Below, piece by piece: positions 61,925 to 64,000 of a DNA stretch of 64,000 nt. The DNA is from Flavobacteriales bacterium. Lineage in GTDB: Bacteria > Bacteroidota > Bacteroidia > Flavobacteriales_F > PHOS-HE28. The position numbers were made by a program, and so were the translations under genes. The stretch is from NCBI GenBank assembly GCA_024103275.1, contig JAGFIV010000100.1, positions 62,001 to 126,000 of the forward strand, read 5' to 3'. Every line of letters starts with the position of its first letter. Positions within the stretch are counted from its first letter, which is position 1. The notes beneath the pieces were generated by a model that saw only the letters and a program-made list of their open reading frames with translations, made no database searches and was not told the DNA's origin.

Positions 61925-63307
61925 ATGAAACTCCCCTTGACAGCCGGTGCCATTCTCGCGATGGTGGTGATGGCCGCCTGCTCGGGATCCAAGTCCTTGA
62001 GCAAGAAGGCGACCAAGCTGGACCAGGGGGGGCTTTATGCCGAGGCGGCTGACATGTACCTGCAAAGCGCCTTGCGCAACCCGCGGAACGTGGATGCGAA
62101 GATCGGCCTGAAGAAGACCGGCCAAATGCTGCTGAACGACAAGCTCAGCACCTTCTTCAAGGCCTTCAGCGTGGGTGGGGACAAGGAGGCGGCGGTGGAT
62201 GCCTTCCTGGCGGCCAAGGACTATCAGCAGCGGGTGCAGCGCGCGGGGGTCGTGTTGGAGATCCCGGACCACTACGCAGCGGATTTCAAACAGGTGAAGG
62301 GTGAGTATCTCCTGCAGGTGTATACCGAAGGCCAGGACCTGTTGGCCAAGGGCGAGTATGCCAAGGCCGAGGAGGCCTTCGCCAAGATCGGCAAGCTGGA
62401 ACCGGGATACAAGGATGCGGGCAGCCTGCAGGACGTGGCCTTCCTGGAGCCGCTGTACCTCTCCGGCAAGGCCGCCTTGCAGGCCGGGCAATACAGAAAG
62501 GCCTATGCCGACCTGGGCCGGGTGGTGGAGCGCAGTTCAACCTACAAGGACGCCATGGCGCTGCGCCAGCAGGCCGTGGAAAAAGGACGGTACCCCATCG
62601 CGGTGCTGCCGTTCGACCAGGCCGGTAGCAAGGCGCAGTCCCCGCAGGCCGCCGCCATGCAGGCGTATGTGATCAGCGCGCTCACCAACCTGAACGATCC
62701 CTTCATCAGCGTGGTGGACCGGGACAACATCCAGAAGATCCTCGATGAGCAACGGCTGGGCATGACGGGCGTGGTGGATGAGTCCAGCGCGGTGAGCGCG
62801 GGCAAGCTGCTGGGCGCACATGCGGTGATCATGGGCACGCTCACCTCCTTCCAGGAGATTCCCGGGAGCCTGCGCAAAAGCACCAAGGAGGGCTACGAAA
62901 GCTATGAGGTGAAACAGCTGAACGCCGAGACCGGCCAGTACGCCATGGTCACCCGCTTCAGGCCGACGAATTACACCGAATTCTTCAAGGAGAACAAGGC
63001 CACCGTGTCCTTCAGCTTCAAGGTGGTCTCCCTGGAGACCGGCCAGGTGTTGCTGAGCAAGGTGATCGATCGCGATGCCACCGACCATGCCTACTACGCC
63101 ACCTATAGCGGCAATGCCCGGCAGCTGTATCCCAAGTGGAACGGCAATGTGGATACACGGGGCAGCGCCCGCCGTGAGCTCTCCGCCCTGTTGTCCGCCC
63201 CGAGGGAGGTGAAGAGCACAGCGGACCTGGGCAACGAATTGTTGCGCGGCACGGCCGCCGGCGTGGCCTCCAGCATCGCGCAACAACTCGCAGCGCAATT
63301 GCCATGA
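61925..63307 (+). CDS. TPR-CsgG-type envelope lipoprotein
   Basis: 460 residues. Lipobox VVMAACSGSK. Residues about 25-215 are helical TPR-like repeats (YAEAADMYLQSALRNP, GEYAKAEEAFAKIGKLEPGYKDA, GQYRKAYADLGRVVERSSTYKDA), followed by a CsgG/FlgO-like domain (about 220-400; IAVLPFDQAGS, LNDPFISVVDRDNIQKILDEQRLG, AGKLLGAHAVIMGTLTSF). CsgG-like domains form or assist outer membrane pores. Its stop overlaps the start of the LPP20 gene (ATGA). Confidence 0.85.
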   Translation: MKLPLTAGAILAMVVMAACSGSKSLSKKATKLDQGGLYAEAADMYLQSALRNPRNVDAKIGLKKTGQMLLNDKLSTFFKAFSVGGDKEAAVDAFLAAKDYQQRVQRAGVVLEIPDHYAADFKQVKGEYLLQVYTEGQDLLAKGEYAKAEEAFAKIGKLEPGYKDAGSLQDVAFLEPLYLSGKAALQAGQYRKAYADLGRVVERSSTYKDAMALRQQAVEKGRYPIAVLPFDQAGSKAQSPQAAAMQAYVISALTNLNDPFISVVDRDNIQKILDEQRLGMTGVVDESSAVSAGKLLGAHAVIMGTLTSFQEIPGSLRKSTKEGYESYEVKQLNAETGQYAMVTRFRPTNYTEFFKENKATVSFSFKVVSLETGQVLLSKVIDRDATDHAYYATYSGNARQLYPKWNGNVDTRGSARRELSALLSAPREVKSTADLGNELLRGTAAGVASSIAQQLAAQLP

Positions 63308-64000
63308 GGGAAAGACCTTTGGGGGCGGGCAGTTGCCGGGTCATGACCACGGCATCCGGGTTGCTGCTCGCCGCGATCCTGTTGCTGGCCTCCTGCAAGG
63401 CCAAGCAACCCGTGGCACCGGTTGAGGTGCAGGCCAACACCCAGGTGTCGGCACCCGCATGGGTATCCGCCCGGCCGGTGAGCAGTGCCGACTACATCGG
63501 CATCGGCGTGGCGCCCAAAAGCCGCCCCGACTATCAGGAGGCCGCCAAGAAAAACGCGTTGAACGACCTGGCCAGTGAAATCAGCGTCACCGTGGAGGGC
63601 AACAGCCTGCTGTACACCTTGGACCGCAAGTACAAGTTCGACGAGGAGTTCACCAGCACCATTTCCACGCGCACCAAGGAACACCTGGAGGGATACCGGC
63701 TGGTGGACAGTTATGAGGGCCCCACGGACTATTGGACCTATTACCGGCTGGACAAGGCCGAGTATGCACGCATCAAGGCCGACCGCAAGCAAAAGGCGCT
63801 GGCGCAGGCGGCAGACCTGTACGGCAGGGCCGTGGCGGGCCTGGGCAGGGGCGACCTGCGCGGGGCATTCGACGCGGACATCCGGGCCCTGATGGCCATC
63901 AGGGACTACTGGGGCGAGAATGACCAGGTGGAGGTGGACGGGCGTGCCGTGCCCTTGGCCAATGAGCTGTTCAGCCACTTGCAGGCCATGGCCAGCGGTG
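63304..64000 (+). CDS. LPP20-type lipoprotein, 3' end outside window
   Basis: At least 232 residues. Lipoprotein signal LLLAAILLLASCKAK, then the LPP20 domain: PAWVSARPVSSADYIGIGVAP, DYQEAAKKNALNDLASEISVTVEG, FTSTISTRTKEHLEGYRLVDSYEG, YWTYYRLDKAEYARIKADRKQKA. FlgP of flagella and Helicobacter LPP20 share this fold. Coupled to the CsgG-type lipoprotein by an ATGA overlap. The C-terminus is cut by the window end. Confidence 0.87.
   Translation, partial: MRERPLGAGSCRVMTTASGLLLAAILLLASCKAKQPVAPVEVQANTQVSAPAWVSARPVSSADYIGIGVAPKSRPDYQEAAKKNALNDLASEISVTVEGNSLLYTLDRKYKFDEEFTSTISTRTKEHLEGYRLVDSYEGPTDYWTYYRLDKAEYARIKADRKQKALAQAADLYGRAVAGLGRGDLRGAFDADIRALMAIRDYWGENDQVEVDGRAVPLANELFSHLQAMASG

Overview
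The window is a high-GC Bacteroidota chromosome segment, most likely from a GC-rich Flavobacteriales-like lineage. The evidence is the gliding genes gldD and gldE in the known gldD-gldE-ssb-mutY / HU-RNase G neighbourhood, four loci encoding secreted proteins with a type 9 secretion (T9SS) C-terminal sorting domain, DUF4294, DUF4159 and DUF4476 proteins, Bacteroidota -7 promoter elements (TAnnTTTG-like) instead of sigma70 -10 boxes, and a general lack of Shine-Dalgarno sequences. No rRNA, tRNA, transposase, integrase or CRISPR array was seen. The only non-coding RNA gene recognised is the SRP RNA.

Layout. 1-6.7 kb: tail of an AAA ATPase, an APC amino acid permease, a BatA-like membrane protein translationally coupled to a dihydroorotase-like protein that lacks a metal-binding His, and heme A synthase. 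6.6-12 kb: gldD, gldE and ssb, then a more AT-rich insert holding a frameshifted T9SS cargo gene and an unrecognised ORF, then mutY. 12.1-14.7 kb: HU, a TPR protein, a 31-residue basic ribosome-associated-type protein and RNase G. 14.8-17 kb: a MntA/HepT toxin-antitoxin pair with a nonsense codon in the toxin, recX, a gene-free stretch with a large perfect inverted repeat, and a small uncharacterised protein. 17-34 kb: housekeeping and metabolism (K+/H+ antiporter, biotin carboxylase, malate:quinone oxidoreductase, YeiH, 3-hydroxybutyryl-CoA dehydrogenase, polyprenyl-phosphate sugar transferase, Gfo/Idh/MocA oxidoreductase, Pcm, a secreted outer-membrane-type protein with a clear promoter and terminator, and NAD(P)HX repair). 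34-46 kb: TsaC/Sua5, transaldolase-like aldolase, three T9SS cargo proteins, SRP RNA, a Gre-family factor, a diheme lipoprotein and a sodium:solute symporter. 46-53 kb: an SDR, an LLM flavoenzyme, hisS, a higBA module with its operator, hutH, and a GATC-rich 8-bp tandem repeat. 53-61 kb: DUF3267/DUF4159/RsmE/serine hydrolase run and a MacAB-like efflux operon with two paralogous permeases. 61-64 kb: a DUF4476 protein followed by a coupled pair of envelope lipoproteins (TPR-CsgG and LPP20) that runs off the window.

The most interesting general signal is promoter geometry. Many genes carry a TAnCTTxG-type -7 element only 4 or 7 nt before the start codon. The SRP RNA gene has the same element 2 nt before its terminal stem, which gives an internal calibration and implies leaderless or nearly leaderless mRNAs. 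The best candidates for something undescribed are this promoter architecture, the CsgG/LPP20/DUF4476 envelope locus, the 16 kb inverted-repeat element, and the degraded or self-limited toxin modules.
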